Source: Rhodopseudomonas palustris (GTDB lineage: Bacteria; Pseudomonadota; Alphaproteobacteria; Rhizobiales; Xanthobacteraceae). Taken from it: a stretch of 64,000 bases of DNA. The translations under genes were made by a program, and so were the position numbers. Under the pieces are notes generated by a model, which worked only from the letters and a program-made list of their open reading frames with translations, ran no database searches and was not told the DNA's origin. The stretch spans positions 439,263 through 503,262 of the forward strand of contig NZ_QKQS01000023.1 in the NCBI RefSeq assembly GCF_003226555.1, written 5' to 3'. Shown here in pieces: positions 1 to 8,547 of this stretch. Position 1 is the first letter of the stretch, and each line of letters starts with the position of its first letter.

Positions 1-455
1 CGACGCTGAAAGCGATCTCCAAGCAGATCTTCAGCCGCACTTTCGCGGTCACCACCGCGCTCAACGCCTTCACGCTCGGCATCGCCGGGGTCGCACTGCT
101 GACCAGCCTGTTGACGCTGGGCGCATCGCGGCTGCCGCAGGTCGCGCCGCTATGGGCGATCGGCATCACCCGTCGAAGGCTGGCGCTGGTCGAGCTGTTG
201 AAGACGCTGGCGATGGCGGCGATCACCGCGCTGGTGGCGCTGCCGCTCGGCCTATTGGTGGCGTGGTGCCTGATCGCGGTGGTGAACGTGAAGGCGTTCG
301 GCTGGCGGCTGCCATTCGAAGTGTTTCCGTTCGAGCTGGCGAAGCTGGTCGGCGTCGCTCTGCTCGCGACGCTGCTGGCAGCGGCGCTGCCGATCCTGAA
401 GCTGATGCGGATGCAGCCGGCGCGGCTCGTGAAGGTGTTTGCCGATGAACGCTAG
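1..455 (+). CDS. ABC transporter permease, FtsX/AttG-like, C-terminal fragment
   Basis: The reading frame is open from the window edge (first full codon at 3) and ends at a TAG at 453-455, so only about 150 C-terminal residues are present. It shows hydrophobic segments typical of the last FtsX-domain helices (around LGIAGVALLTSLL, MAAITALVALPLGLLVAW and LVGVALLATLLAAALPIL) and ends in the characteristic LMRMQPARLVKVFADER tail, in which permeases of this family finish with a P-A-x-x-L-R/V pattern. The stop overlaps the start of the AttH-like gene by 11 bp, indicating one operon. In the family, such permeases work with an ATPase in lipoprotein or peptide export; the substrate here is unknown. 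Confidence 0.85.
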   Translation, partial: TLKAISKQIFSRTFAVTTALNAFTLGIAGVALLTSLLTLGASRLPQVAPLWAIGITRRRLALVELLKTLAMAAITALVALPLGLLVAWCLIAVVNVKAFGWRLPFEVFPFELAKLVGVALLATLLAAALPILKLMRMQPARLVKVFADER

Positions 456-1533
456 AGCTCGGATCAGCCGCCGCGCCTTCGCCGGCGGCCTGCTCGCCGC
501 AGCCCTCGCGTCGCCCCGGGCCTCGGCGCAGGGCTTTGCCGGGCTCGGCAGCGAAGCCGGTGGATTCGCCCCCGTGGTGCCCGGCCGCAAGCTGACATTT
601 CCAGACGATCATGGTCCGCATCCGGATTTCCGGATCGAGTGGTGGTACCTCACCGCGAACCTGAAGGACGCGGCCGGCAACGCCTATGGGGCGCAGTGGA
701 CGCTGTTCCGCCAGGCGATGACACCGGCCCCGCAACGCAGCGGCTGGGCCAATCAGCAGATCTGGATGGCGCATGCCGCCGTCACCAGCGCCGACACCCA
801 CCGGTTTGCCGAGAAGTTTTCGCGCGGCGGCGTCGGCGTTGCCGGGGTCGAGGCCACGCCGTTCAAGGCCGTCATCGACGACTGGGCGATGCAGGGCGAT
901 TCATCGCTGGTGGCCGCGACGCTGTCGCCGCTGGAGGTGACTGCGCGCGCGGCGGATTTCAGTTACGCGCTGCGGCTGAGCGCCGACCGGCCGCTGGTGC
1001 TGCAAGGCGACAACGGCTACTCGCGCAAATCCGAACGTGGCCAGGCATCCTATTATTACAGCCAACCGTATTTTGCCGCGGCCGGCACGCTGACGCTCGA
1101 CGGCCGCTCGATCCCGGTCGAAGGATCGGCCTGGATGGACCGGGAATGGTCGAGCCAGCCACTCGCCTCCGACCAGACCGGCTGGGACTGGTTCTCGCTG
1201 CATCTGTCATCGGGCGACAAGGTGATGCTGTTTCGGCTCCGGCAGCGCGACGGCAGCAATTACTTCGCCGGCAATTGGATCGGCACCGACGGCCGCTCCG
1301 TGCCGCTGTCGCCGAATCAGATCCGGCTCGAACCGCTCGGCGTCACGACGATCGGATCACGCCAGTTGCCGACGCGTTGGCGGGTGGCGGTCGTCGGGCA
1401 TGATCTTGCGATCGAAACTGCACCGCTCAATCCGAAAAGCTGGATGGGGACCAGCTTCCCGTATTGGGAAGGGCCGATCGCGTTCAAAGGTAACCAGAGC
1501 GGTATCGGGTATCTTGAGATGACCGGATATTGA
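445..1533 (+). CDS. AttH-like lipocalin-fold protein (CrtC-like domain), Tat-exported
   Basis: This 362-residue protein begins with a twin-arginine signal (ISRRAFAGG, then a hydrophobic stretch ending ASA-Q), so export in a folded state is likely. The mature part carries the motifs of the AttH / carotenoid 1,2-hydratase-like lipocalin family: FRIEWWYLTANL near the N-terminus, YYYSQPYF in the middle, and SAWMDREWSSQPL before GWDWFSLHL. The ATG at 445 is preferred over a TTG six bases upstream because it gives a clean Tat signal and an 11-bp overlap with the permease. In AttEFGH-type systems this protein is encoded with the ABC exporter, as here. Its substrate cannot be read from the sequence. 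Confidence 0.85.
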   Translation: MNARARISRRAFAGGLLAAALASPRASAQGFAGLGSEAGGFAPVVPGRKLTFPDDHGPHPDFRIEWWYLTANLKDAAGNAYGAQWTLFRQAMTPAPQRSGWANQQIWMAHAAVTSADTHRFAEKFSRGGVGVAGVEATPFKAVIDDWAMQGDSSLVAATLSPLEVTARAADFSYALRLSADRPLVLQGDNGYSRKSERGQASYYYSQPYFAAAGTLTLDGRSIPVEGSAWMDREWSSQPLASDQTGWDWFSLHLSSGDKVMLFRLRQRDGSNYFAGNWIGTDGRSVPLSPNQIRLEPLGVTTIGSRQLPTRWRVAVVGHDLAIETAPLNPKSWMGTSFPYWEGPIAFKGNQSGIGYLEMTGY

Positions 1534-1599
1534 GTTCAAGCTGCACGCAACCGGCGGCCATCAGCCGGGCAAGAACGAACCTAGCCTGGGAGCCCTTGG

Positions 1600-1992
1600 A
1601 TGTTTCACTACACCACGATCGTCACCCTTCTGGCGTTGATGTTCTATTTCTACACCTCGGTGCAGGTCGCGCGGGCGCGGATGCTGTACGGCGTCAAAGC
1701 ACCGGCGATCTCCGGCCATCCCGAATTCGAGCGGGTATTCCGCATCCAGGCCAATACGCTGGAATGGATGCCGATCTTCCTGCCGTCGCTGTGGCTGTTC
1801 GCCTATTATCTCAGTGACGTCTTCGCGGCCGGCGCAGGCGCGGTGTGGATCATCGGACGGATCCTCTACATGCTGGGTTACGCCGAAGCCCCCGAAAAGC
1901 GCGGCCTCGGCTTTGCGGTGCAGATGGTGGCGAGCGCTTTCCTGTGGGGCGGCTCGGTGTACGGCGTGGTGCACCAGATGGTGGGAGCGTAA
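1600..1992 (+). CDS. MAPEG family membrane protein
   Basis: A 130-residue integral membrane protein with four hydrophobic segments (about 5-20, 47-67, 75-92 and 107-127). The motif FERVFRIQANTLEWMPIFLPSLW (residues about 44-66), in particular ERVFRxQxNxxE, is the signature of the MAPEG family (membrane-associated proteins in eicosanoid and glutathione metabolism), and the length is typical. The ATG is preceded by CTGGGAG. It converges with the substrate-binding protein gene and stands alone. A glutathione-dependent role is only suggested by family. Confidence 0.85.
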   Translation: MFHYTTIVTLLALMFYFYTSVQVARARMLYGVKAPAISGHPEFERVFRIQANTLEWMPIFLPSLWLFAYYLSDVFAAGAGAVWIIGRILYMLGYAEAPEKRGLGFAVQMVASAFLWGGSVYGVVHQMVGA

Positions 1993-2010
1993 CCCAAGCA
2001 CAGCCGGCTC

Positions 2011-2033
2011 CCCCTCCCGCTTGCGGGAGAGGG
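2011..2033. repeat. GC-rich hairpin between convergent genes
   Basis: CTCCCGC-TT-GCGGGAG forms a 7-bp perfect stem (2014-2029) extended by flanking C and G runs. It lies between the convergent MAPEG and substrate-binding protein genes and is followed by a G-rich tract. There is no T-run, so it may be a dispersed palindromic element rather than an intrinsic terminator. Confidence 0.5.
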
Positions 2034-2137
2034 TTGGGGTGAGGGCGCCCCAGGCAGTGACTCAGCGATCCGCCGAGAGGAGTGCCCTTACCCAGATCGC
2101 TCGGCGCCGGCTCTCACTACAATGGCTCGATGAGCGC

Positions 2138-3331
2138 TTACTTGGTGAGCGGACAGCCGCTTTCCGCCGCAGTCGGGAACGCCTTGTCCCCCGGCACGGT
2201 GGCGAGCAGCTTGTAGTAGTCCCACGGCTTCTTGGATTCTTCCGGCTTCTTGACCTCGAACAGATACATGTCGTGGACGAAGCGGCCGTTGGCCAGCACC
2301 TTGCCGGATGCGAACGCGTCGTCGACCGGCAATTCCTTCAGCTTCTTGGCCACCGCCTCGGTATCCTTGGTGCCGGCGGCCTTGACGGCCTTCAGATAGG
2401 ACAGCGTCGCCGAATAGGTGCCGGCCTGGATCATGCTCGGCATCCGGTTGGTGCGCTTGAAGAACCGCTCGGCGAACTGCCGCGATTTGTCGTCCCGATC
2501 CCAGTAATAGGCTTCGGTCAGCACCAGTCCCTGCGCGGCCTTGAGGCCGAGGCCGTGCACTTCCGCCAGTGTCATCAGCAGTCCGGCCAGCTTCTGGCCG
2601 CCGGCCACGATGCCGAACTCAGAGGCCTGTTTGATCGAATTGGCGGTGTCGAGACCCGCATTGGCGAGGCCGACGACCTTGGCCTTGGAAGCCTGCGCCT
2701 GCAGCAGGAACGAGGAGAAGTCCGACGAATTCAGCGGATGCCGCACCGATCCGAGCACCTTGCCGCCATTGGCGAGCACGATCTCGCTGGTGTCTTTCTC
2801 CAGCGCATAGCCGAACGCATAGTCTGCGGTCAGGAAGAACCAGGTATCGCCGCCGGCTTTGACCAGCGCGCCACCGGTTCCGACCGCAAGCGCATGGGTG
2901 TCGAACGCCCAGTGGAATCCATAAGGCTGGCAGGCATCGCCGGTGATGCGCGAGGTCGCGGCACCGACCACGATGTCGATCTTCTTCTTTTCCTTCGACA
3001 GATCCTGGATCGCCAGCGCCACCGACGAGGTGGTCAGCTCGGTGATCATGTCGACGCCATCGACGTCGTACCATTTGCGCGCGATCGCGACCGCGTTGTC
3101 GGGCTTGTTCTGATGATCGGCGGAGACGATTTCGATCTTCTGCCCCAGGACTTCGCCGCCGAAATCCTCGACGGCCATTTTGGCGGCTTCGAGCGACCAC
3201 TTGCCGCCGTAGTCGGCGTAGACGCCGGACTGATCGTTGAGGATGCCGATCTTGACGCCTTGCGCCGAGGCCGGCGTGACAGCGATAAGAGCCGTTGCCG
3301 CGAGCGCGGCGGAAAGAAATTTGAGTTTCAT
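2138..3331 (-). CDS. ABC transporter substrate-binding protein, branched-chain amino acid (LivK) family
   Basis: A 397-residue periplasmic binding protein. It has a Sec signal peptide (MKLKFLSAALAATALIA...ASA-Q), followed at once by the family start VKIGILNDQSGVYADYGG and a periplasmic-binding type I fold with landmarks such as ELTTSSVALAIQ and ITGDACQPYGFHWAFDTHALA. The frame is open further upstream, but the ATG at 3331 is chosen for its signal peptide and the GGGAGG ribosome site nine bases away. No permease or ATPase gene is adjacent, so it is a solitary binding protein. Relatives bind amides, aromatic acids or branched-chain amino acids; the ligand here is not predictable. Confidence 0.9.
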   Translation of the reverse strand: MKLKFLSAALAATALIAVTPASAQGVKIGILNDQSGVYADYGGKWSLEAAKMAVEDFGGEVLGQKIEIVSADHQNKPDNAVAIARKWYDVDGVDMITELTTSSVALAIQDLSKEKKKIDIVVGAATSRITGDACQPYGFHWAFDTHALAVGTGGALVKAGGDTWFFLTADYAFGYALEKDTSEIVLANGGKVLGSVRHPLNSSDFSSFLLQAQASKAKVVGLANAGLDTANSIKQASEFGIVAGGQKLAGLLMTLAEVHGLGLKAAQGLVLTEAYYWDRDDKSRQFAERFFKRTNRMPSMIQAGTYSATLSYLKAVKAAGTKDTEAVAKKLKELPVDDAFASGKVLANGRFVHDMYLFEVKKPEESKKPWDYYKLLATVPGDKAFPTAAESGCPLTK

Positions 3332-3429
3332 TGCGTGCCTCCCAGTGTTTTGGTTGACGCGCAGACTAAGCAAGAAGCCTTCGACCGACCAGCGGTTTTT
3401 CCTCGTCGCAGAACAATGGTGACACCCGT

Positions 3430-5115
3430 TTAAAGCGGGTCGAACTTGTAGGCGGCCTGGAGAAAGGTTCCATACCTTTCGGTGCGGACCGGCAGGGTCT
3501 GACACGGACACTCCGTGCCGAAGATGTTGGTGTAGGCGTTGGTGGTCGCCCACATCGCCCAATACCGCGCACCGGCGCCAATGCTGAAAGCGCTATTGAG
3601 CTGATACGACAGGATGGCTTCGAGTTGGACGCCCTGACCGGTGCCCTGCGACGGCGACACGGTGTCGGGGACGTCCGTCCGCAGCAAATGAGTGTCGGTT
3701 CCGAACGTCTTCACATAGGGCAGATAGGCTGCATCGGCCAAAAGCTTCAGCCCGCGGCCGAGGCCGATCTCGCCGTTGAGGCCGACCCGCAGCGAGTGCC
3801 AGGTGTCGTTCTGGGTGATGCCGAGAACCGCAGCCGAAATCGGTTGCGCGCAGATCAGCGAGGTGGCGCCCGCCGTCTGAATGCAGCCATAGGCCGATTT
3901 GTTCTCCCGGTAGTAATTGTAGCCGACGAAGCCGCCGAGTTTGTAGTCCGGCCCGCGCAGCAGATTGTAACCGACGTCGAGCGTCGCATAGGCGATGCTG
4001 CCCTTGACCGGATCCGACAACGTATTCGAATAGGGGATGCCCTCGGTGGCGATCCAATCCTCGTCGTTCATATGGCCGCTCACGAGCGTCCCGCCGCCGG
4101 CAAAGCCCTTGAGGAAGGTGTCGTAGGGACCGTCGACGCGGCCGAAAGCCTCGCCTGACGCGGCGGTGCTCTGATAGGTCAACCGCGAGATCAGGACGTT
4201 CTGACTCCCCTGATCGACCGTCGCCCCGAGATCCTTCTGGAAGCGGCCCGAACTGTACCAGACGCGTCCGCCGACCTCGACCGCGCCGCGCTCGACGACA
4301 TCGACTCCGGCTTGGGATCCGCGCAGATGATAGTCGTCGAAGCGAGCGTCGACATCGCCGCCGAATTTGAGATTGAGGCCGACCTTCACGGCGTGCAGGT
4401 CCTGCTCGACCTTGCTCGTGCCCCGCGGAGTGGCGAAATAGCCGACGCCAGGGACCAGCCGGAAGCTCGCCGGCGTCGCCATGTCGCGGCTGCCGAAATC
4501 GGCGTAGTCGTATTCGAGCTTCACCGACCAGGCCGGCGCCAGCGCCCGTTCGATGCCGGCGCCGACGGTCCAGCCCCACCGGCCGTCATCGACATCCGTC
4601 GAATTGCCGAGCGGATAGCCGACGGTAATATCGAGCCGTTCGCTGAGGAACGCTGCGCCGCCTTTGGCATAGAGCAGCGTCCGGCCGCCGCGGCCGGTCA
4701 CCAAGCCGGCACGGCCGGTGAGCGTCGCCAGCGCATCCTGGCGGACGCGACAATTGGACGAAATGAACAACCCCGAGGACGCCATACAAGTATTGGTGCC
4801 CTTGGCGTTCATCGAACTGAGATCGGCTTCGACGCCGATCAGCCAATTCGCATTCGGCTGATAATTGTAACCAACTTGAATGCCGGCGAGGGCTGCTGGG
4901 CTGCGGACGTTGCCTCCGTAGAGGCCGGGTCCGGCGGGATCGCTGAAGCTCGACGAGCCGAAGCTACCGCCGAGATGAGCGCCCCAATACAAGCCGGTCC
5001 AATTCCACGACACCGGCGCAGCCGGCATGAGTGGAGGAAAATACGGCATGTCGGCCGCTGCGGCCGGCGAAATCACCGTCGCCAGCGCGGCTGCGGCAAC
5101 CAGAATTCGACTCAT
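3430..5115 (-). CDS. Two-domain outer-membrane protein: Omp25-like beta-barrel fused to an omptin-like protease barrel
   Basis: This 561-residue protein has a signal peptide (1-21, ending AAA-AD). Residues about 35-252 match the Omp25/RopB-type small barrel: WTGLYWGAHLGG start, alternating beta-strand pattern, and a typical closing strand HAVKVGLNLKFGG. Residues about 275-561 look like an omptin barrel: GHMNDEDW at 347-354 aligns with the GNMVDQDW loop of OmpT (Asp83 and Asp85 correspond to D351 and D353), and GTDTH at 472-476 aligns with the OmpT Asp210-x-His212 pair (D474 and H476). All four omptin catalytic residues are therefore present. The ATG at 5115 is preferred to a TTG eight codons upstream. 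Omptins are surface proteases; the motif comparison was made from memory of OmpT, without a profile search. Confidence 0.75.
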   Translation of the reverse strand: MSRILVAAAALATVISPAAAADMPYFPPLMPAAPVSWNWTGLYWGAHLGGSFGSSSFSDPAGPGLYGGNVRSPAALAGIQVGYNYQPNANWLIGVEADLSSMNAKGTNTCMASSGLFISSNCRVRQDALATLTGRAGLVTGRGGRTLLYAKGGAAFLSERLDITVGYPLGNSTDVDDGRWGWTVGAGIERALAPAWSVKLEYDYADFGSRDMATPASFRLVPGVGYFATPRGTSKVEQDLHAVKVGLNLKFGGDVDARFDDYHLRGSQAGVDVVERGAVEVGGRVWYSSGRFQKDLGATVDQGSQNVLISRLTYQSTAASGEAFGRVDGPYDTFLKGFAGGGTLVSGHMNDEDWIATEGIPYSNTLSDPVKGSIAYATLDVGYNLLRGPDYKLGGFVGYNYYRENKSAYGCIQTAGATSLICAQPISAAVLGITQNDTWHSLRVGLNGEIGLGRGLKLLADAAYLPYVKTFGTDTHLLRTDVPDTVSPSQGTGQGVQLEAILSYQLNSAFSIGAGARYWAMWATTNAYTNIFGTECPCQTLPVRTERYGTFLQAAYKFDPL

Positions 5116-5122
5116 GGGATCA

Positions 5123-5156
5123 CACTCTGCTCGGCACAACGATGCCGAGCAGAGTG
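5123..5156 (-). promoter_or_regulatory. Perfect 14-bp inverted repeat just upstream of the omptin-fusion start codon
   Basis: CACTCTGCTCGGCA (5123-5136) and TGCCGAGCAGAGTG (5143-5156) are exact reverse complements separated by six bases. The inner edge is seven bases from the ATG at 5115, so in mRNA the hairpin would lie across the ribosome entry site; as DNA it could be a dimeric operator. There is no T-run on the downstream side, which argues against a terminator. Confidence 0.6.
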
Positions 5157-5202
5157 CAACCCATGGATTAAAAAAATGGTAACCGTGTTTGTTAGCTAGC
5201 TG

Positions 5203-7083
5203 CTAACCATGCGCAACGACGCCGCGCAGCACCAGCCGGTTGAGACGGCTGGCGAACGCAGCAGGGTCTTCGGGCAACTCGCCGTCGAGGATCTGCGCCT
5301 GCTCCAGCAGCAGGAAGGCGAGATCGCCGGCTTCCGCCTTGTCGGTCTTGGTATCGCCGAGCGCCGCGACCAGCGGATGCTTCAGGTTGATCTCGAGGAT
5401 CGGCTTGGAGCCGGCGCCCTTGTTGGCGCGCGCCAGCATCTTCTCGAGTTCGCGATCCGGCCCCATCCCGCCCGCCACCAGGCACGATGCACTCGAGGTC
5501 AGCCGCTGCGAGGCTTTGACGTCGGAGACGCGGTCGCCGAGCGCGTCCTTGATCACCGCGATCACGGTCGCCTCGTCGGCCTTGGCCTCGTCCTTCTTGT
5601 CCTCGTCCTGCTCGAGCTTCGGGATCAGGTCGAAATTGACGTCGCCCTGGCTCAGCGACTTCAGCGGCTTACCGCCGAAATCGAGCTGCGCGGAGGTCCA
5701 GAACGCGTCCACCGGATCGGTCAGCAGCAGCACTTCGATGCCGCGCGCAGTCGCCGATTCCAGCTTCGGGTTGGACTTCAGCCGCTCAAGAGAATCACCG
5801 ACCAGATAATAGATCTCGGTCTGATTCTCCTTCATCGCTTCGACATATTGCTTCAGCGACCGCTTTTCGCCCGCGGTCGTCGTGAAACGGGCTAGCGACA
5901 GCAGCTTCTCGCGGCGCTCGAAGTCCTCGTACAGGCCCTCCTTCAGCACCGGACCGAACGCGTCCCAGATCTTGGCGAAGTCGTCCGGCTTCTTGTCGGC
6001 AAGGCTCTCCAGCTCGCTGATCACCTTGCCGGTCACCGCGCTGCGGATCTGTGCGAGCTGCGGATTCTTCTGCAGCATCTCGCGGGACAGATTGAGCGGC
6101 AGGTCCTCAGAGTCGATCACGCCGCGCAGGAAGCGCAGATAGGGCGGCAACAACTCGGCCTCGGAGGTGATGAAGACGCGGCGGACATAGAGCTTGATCT
6201 TGCCCTTGCGCTCCGGCTCGAACAGGTCGAACGGCTTGGTCGACGGCGCGAACAGCATCACCGCGTAGGACTGCCGGCCCTCGGCGCGATAGTGCAGCGT
6301 CATCGCCGGCTCGTCGAACGCGCCCGCGATCTGCTTGTAGGCCTGCTTGTAGTCGTCCTCGCTGAGTTCGGATTTCGAGCGCTGCCACAGCGCGCTGGCC
6401 GAATTGATCTGGCGCGGTTCGCCTTCCTCCGGCACCAGCAGAATCGGAAATTGGATGTTGTCGGAATATTCGGTGACGATCCGCTCGATCTGCCAGTCTT
6501 CGAGATATTTCGACGCGTCCGGCTTCAAATGCAGCACGATCTCGGTGCCGCGTTCGACCCGAGCCGCGGCCTCCTCGGACGCAGGAGCGATTTCGAAGCC
6601 GGCGCCGCCGGCGGACGTCCAGGTCCAGACCTCGTCCGATCCGGCGCGACGGCTGGTGACGATGATCTTGTCGGCCACCATGAAGGCGGCATAGAAGCCG
6701 ACACCGAACTGGCCGATCAGGCTGGCACTGTCCTTGGTCTCGGCGAGCTTGGAGATGAACGACTTGGTGCCGGACTTGGCGATGGTGCCGAGATTGTCGA
6801 TCAGCTCCTGGCGGTCCATGCCGATGCCGTTGTCGACGATCGTCAGGGTGTCGGGTGCCTTTTTCGGAATGATCCGGATCGTCGGCTCGCCGCCTTTTTC
6901 CATCAGCTCGGGCTTTGCGATCGACTCGTAGCGCAGCTTGTCGAGCGCATCAGAGGCGTTCGAAATCAGCTCGCGCAGGAAGATGTCGGTCTCGGAATAG
7001 ACCGAGTGCACCATCAGGTTCAAAAGCTCGGCAACTTCGGCCTGGAACGGCTTCGTCTCGCTCGGGGTATCAGTCATGGTCAT
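5203..7083 (-). CDS. htpG: Molecular chaperone HtpG (Hsp90)
   Basis: A 626-residue cytosolic ATP-dependent chaperone of normal bacterial Hsp90 length. The N-terminal GHKL ATPase is complete: [32 protein letters not shown] and the lid-region [15 protein letters not shown]. The middle domain has RRVFI and [18 protein letters not shown], and the C-terminal dimerisation domain ends [15 protein letters not shown]. Two in-frame ATGs lie two codons apart at 7083 and 7077; the first is given. A sigma-32-like promoter lies upstream. The stop codon lies in a short hairpin (GTTAGC-agcta-GCTAAC), followed after about a dozen bases by a T-run. Confidence 0.97.
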   Translation of the reverse strand: MTMTDTPSETKPFQAEVAELLNLMVHSVYSETDIFLRELISNASDALDKLRYESIAKPELMEKGGEPTIRIIPKKAPDTLTIVDNGIGMDRQELIDNLGTIAKSGTKSFISKLAETKDSASLIGQFGVGFYAAFMVADKIIVTSRRAGSDEVWTWTSAGGAGFEIAPASEEAAARVERGTEIVLHLKPDASKYLEDWQIERIVTEYSDNIQFPILLVPEEGEPRQINSASALWQRSKSELSEDDYKQAYKQIAGAFDEPAMTLHYRAEGRQSYAVMLFAPSTKPFDLFEPERKGKIKLYVRRVFITSEAELLPPYLRFLRGVIDSEDLPLNLSREMLQKNPQLAQIRSAVTGKVISELESLADKKPDDFAKIWDAFGPVLKEGLYEDFERREKLLSLARFTTTAGEKRSLKQYVEAMKENQTEIYYLVGDSLERLKSNPKLESATARGIEVLLLTDPVDAFWTSAQLDFGGKPLKSLSQGDVNFDLIPKLEQDEDKKDEAKADEATVIAVIKDALGDRVSDVKASQRLTSSASCLVAGGMGPDRELEKMLARANKGAGSKPILEINLKHPLVAALGDTKTDKAEAGDLAFLLLEQAQILDGELPEDPAAFASRLNRLVLRGVVAHG

Positions 7084-7129
7084 GGCGAATGTCGCTGGTC
7101 CTGCAGAAGGAATGTGAGGGAAAACCGGG

Positions 7130-7157
7130 ATATAGCGCGGGAGCGCGCGATGGCAAG
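7130..7157 (-). promoter_or_regulatory. Sigma-32-like (heat-shock) promoter of htpG
   Basis: On the minus strand CTTG (7157-7154) is followed after exactly 17 bases by GCTATAT (7136-7130) and then CCCG. This fits the alphaproteobacterial RpoH pattern I recall, CTTG-N17-CYTATNT, with one mismatch at the first C. Transcription would begin about 40 bases before the htpG start codon. Confidence 0.5.
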
Positions 7158-7170
7158 GTGGTCGCGCGCG

Positions 7171-8547
7171 CTAGATGCCGGGACCGGCCGAAGCAACCGC
7201 CGAGCAGCAACAGGCCTTAAGCCCGCCGAGTTCGGAGCGCGACAGCCGCAGGCTCCAGCCATAGGCGTCGAGCACATCCTGGACGATCGCCAGCCCAAGC
7301 CCCGCACCCTCGCCGCGCTGATCGAGCCGGATGCCGCGGGACAGCACCTCGGTGCGCGCCGCCTCGTCCAGCCCGTCGCCGTCGTCTTCGATCATGACGC
7401 AGAATTCGTCGGCGTCGCAGGCGGTACCGATCCGCACCCGCGACTTGGCGTGGCGGGTGGCGTTGTCGAGCAGATTGCCAAGCACCTCGGCAAGATCAGT
7501 CCGTTCGATCGGCACCGCCACATAATCGGCGACCTCAATGGCGTAGTCGATCGCGCGACCAGCCGGGGTGCGCGACTGGATCGTCACCAGCGACCGCACC
7601 AGCGGCAACAGCTCGACCGTCACGCTCTCGCCGCGCCGGGCGGCACCGCGCAGCCTTGCCCGCGCCAACTCGCGGTCGACGTGCCGGCTCATCGCCGCGC
7701 CGACCGCCTCGATGTCGCGTGCGAGCTTGTCCTCGCCGCGCTCGCGCAGCCGCGCCGCATCGCCGGCCAGGGCTGCGAGCGGTGTTTTGAGACCATGGGC
7801 GAGATCGGCGGCGCGGTCGCGGGAGCGCTCGATCTCGCGCGCCTGCGCGTCCAACAGCGCATTGACCTCCTCGACCAGCGGCCGCACCTCGTCCGGCACC
7901 GCCTCTGGCAGGCGGCGGCTGTGGCCGGAGCGGATCGCGGCGACGTCGCGGCGCAGCGCAGCGAGCGGGCGCAAGCCGAGCATCACTTGCACCGAGGTGG
8001 CGATCGCCAGCACCACGCCGAGCAGGCCGAGCGCGACCACAAGATCGCGCGCGAACGCCTTGCCGGCCGCATCGACCCGGGCCAGATCGACCGCAACCGC
8101 AGCACGGATCGGGACGCTCTTGCCGCCCATGGTGAGCAGCACCCGGCGCTCGACAACCGACAACCGCGAGCTGAACGGGCCGGCGATGTCGTGATGATGC
8201 ACTTCGCCGGGGCCGGGCTGATCAATCGGCACGGTCAACCGGTCGTCCCACAGCGAACGCGAGCGGACGAGCTGATCGCCGTCATCGCCGACCTGCCAGT
8301 ACAGCCCGGACAGCGGCTCGGAAAACCGCGGATCGGTCGGAGGCCTTACCACCAAGAGCCGGCCGTCCGGCCCGGCCTCGATGCCGGCGAGCAACTGCTT
8401 CAGCGACACGTCGAGATCGTCCGCGATGGTGCGGGTGACATGGCGCTCGAACAGGATGGTGAGCGCGAAACCGGCGATGCTGAGCGCGATCAGGATCGCC
8501 GCGGCGCCGCCGGCGATCAACCGCAGCCGCAGCGAACTGTGCTTCAT
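7171..8547 (-). CDS. Sensor histidine kinase, PhoQ-like
   Basis: A 458-residue inner-membrane sensor kinase. Two membrane segments (about 9-33 and 169-190) flank a periplasmic domain of about 135 residues, followed by HAMP, a HisKA domain with the phospho-acceptor H251 in DLAHGLKTPLAAL, and a HATPase domain with the N box (LGNLLDNATRHAK), DDGDGLD and GEGAGLGLAIV. Its start overlaps the response-regulator stop by four bases (ATGA), so the two are translationally coupled. With the PepSY gene this forms a PhoPQ-like three-gene operon. The stimulus is unknown; the C-terminal tail KACCCSAVA contains an odd run of three cysteines. Confidence 0.92.
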   Translation of the reverse strand: MKHSSLRLRLIAGGAAAILIALSIAGFALTILFERHVTRTIADDLDVSLKQLLAGIEAGPDGRLLVVRPPTDPRFSEPLSGLYWQVGDDGDQLVRSRSLWDDRLTVPIDQPGPGEVHHHDIAGPFSSRLSVVERRVLLTMGGKSVPIRAAVAVDLARVDAAGKAFARDLVVALGLLGVVLAIATSVQVMLGLRPLAALRRDVAAIRSGHSRRLPEAVPDEVRPLVEEVNALLDAQAREIERSRDRAADLAHGLKTPLAALAGDAARLRERGEDKLARDIEAVGAAMSRHVDRELARARLRGAARRGESVTVELLPLVRSLVTIQSRTPAGRAIDYAIEVADYVAVPIERTDLAEVLGNLLDNATRHAKSRVRIGTACDADEFCVMIEDDGDGLDEAARTEVLSRGIRLDQRGEGAGLGLAIVQDVLDAYGWSLRLSRSELGGLKACCCSAVASAGPGI

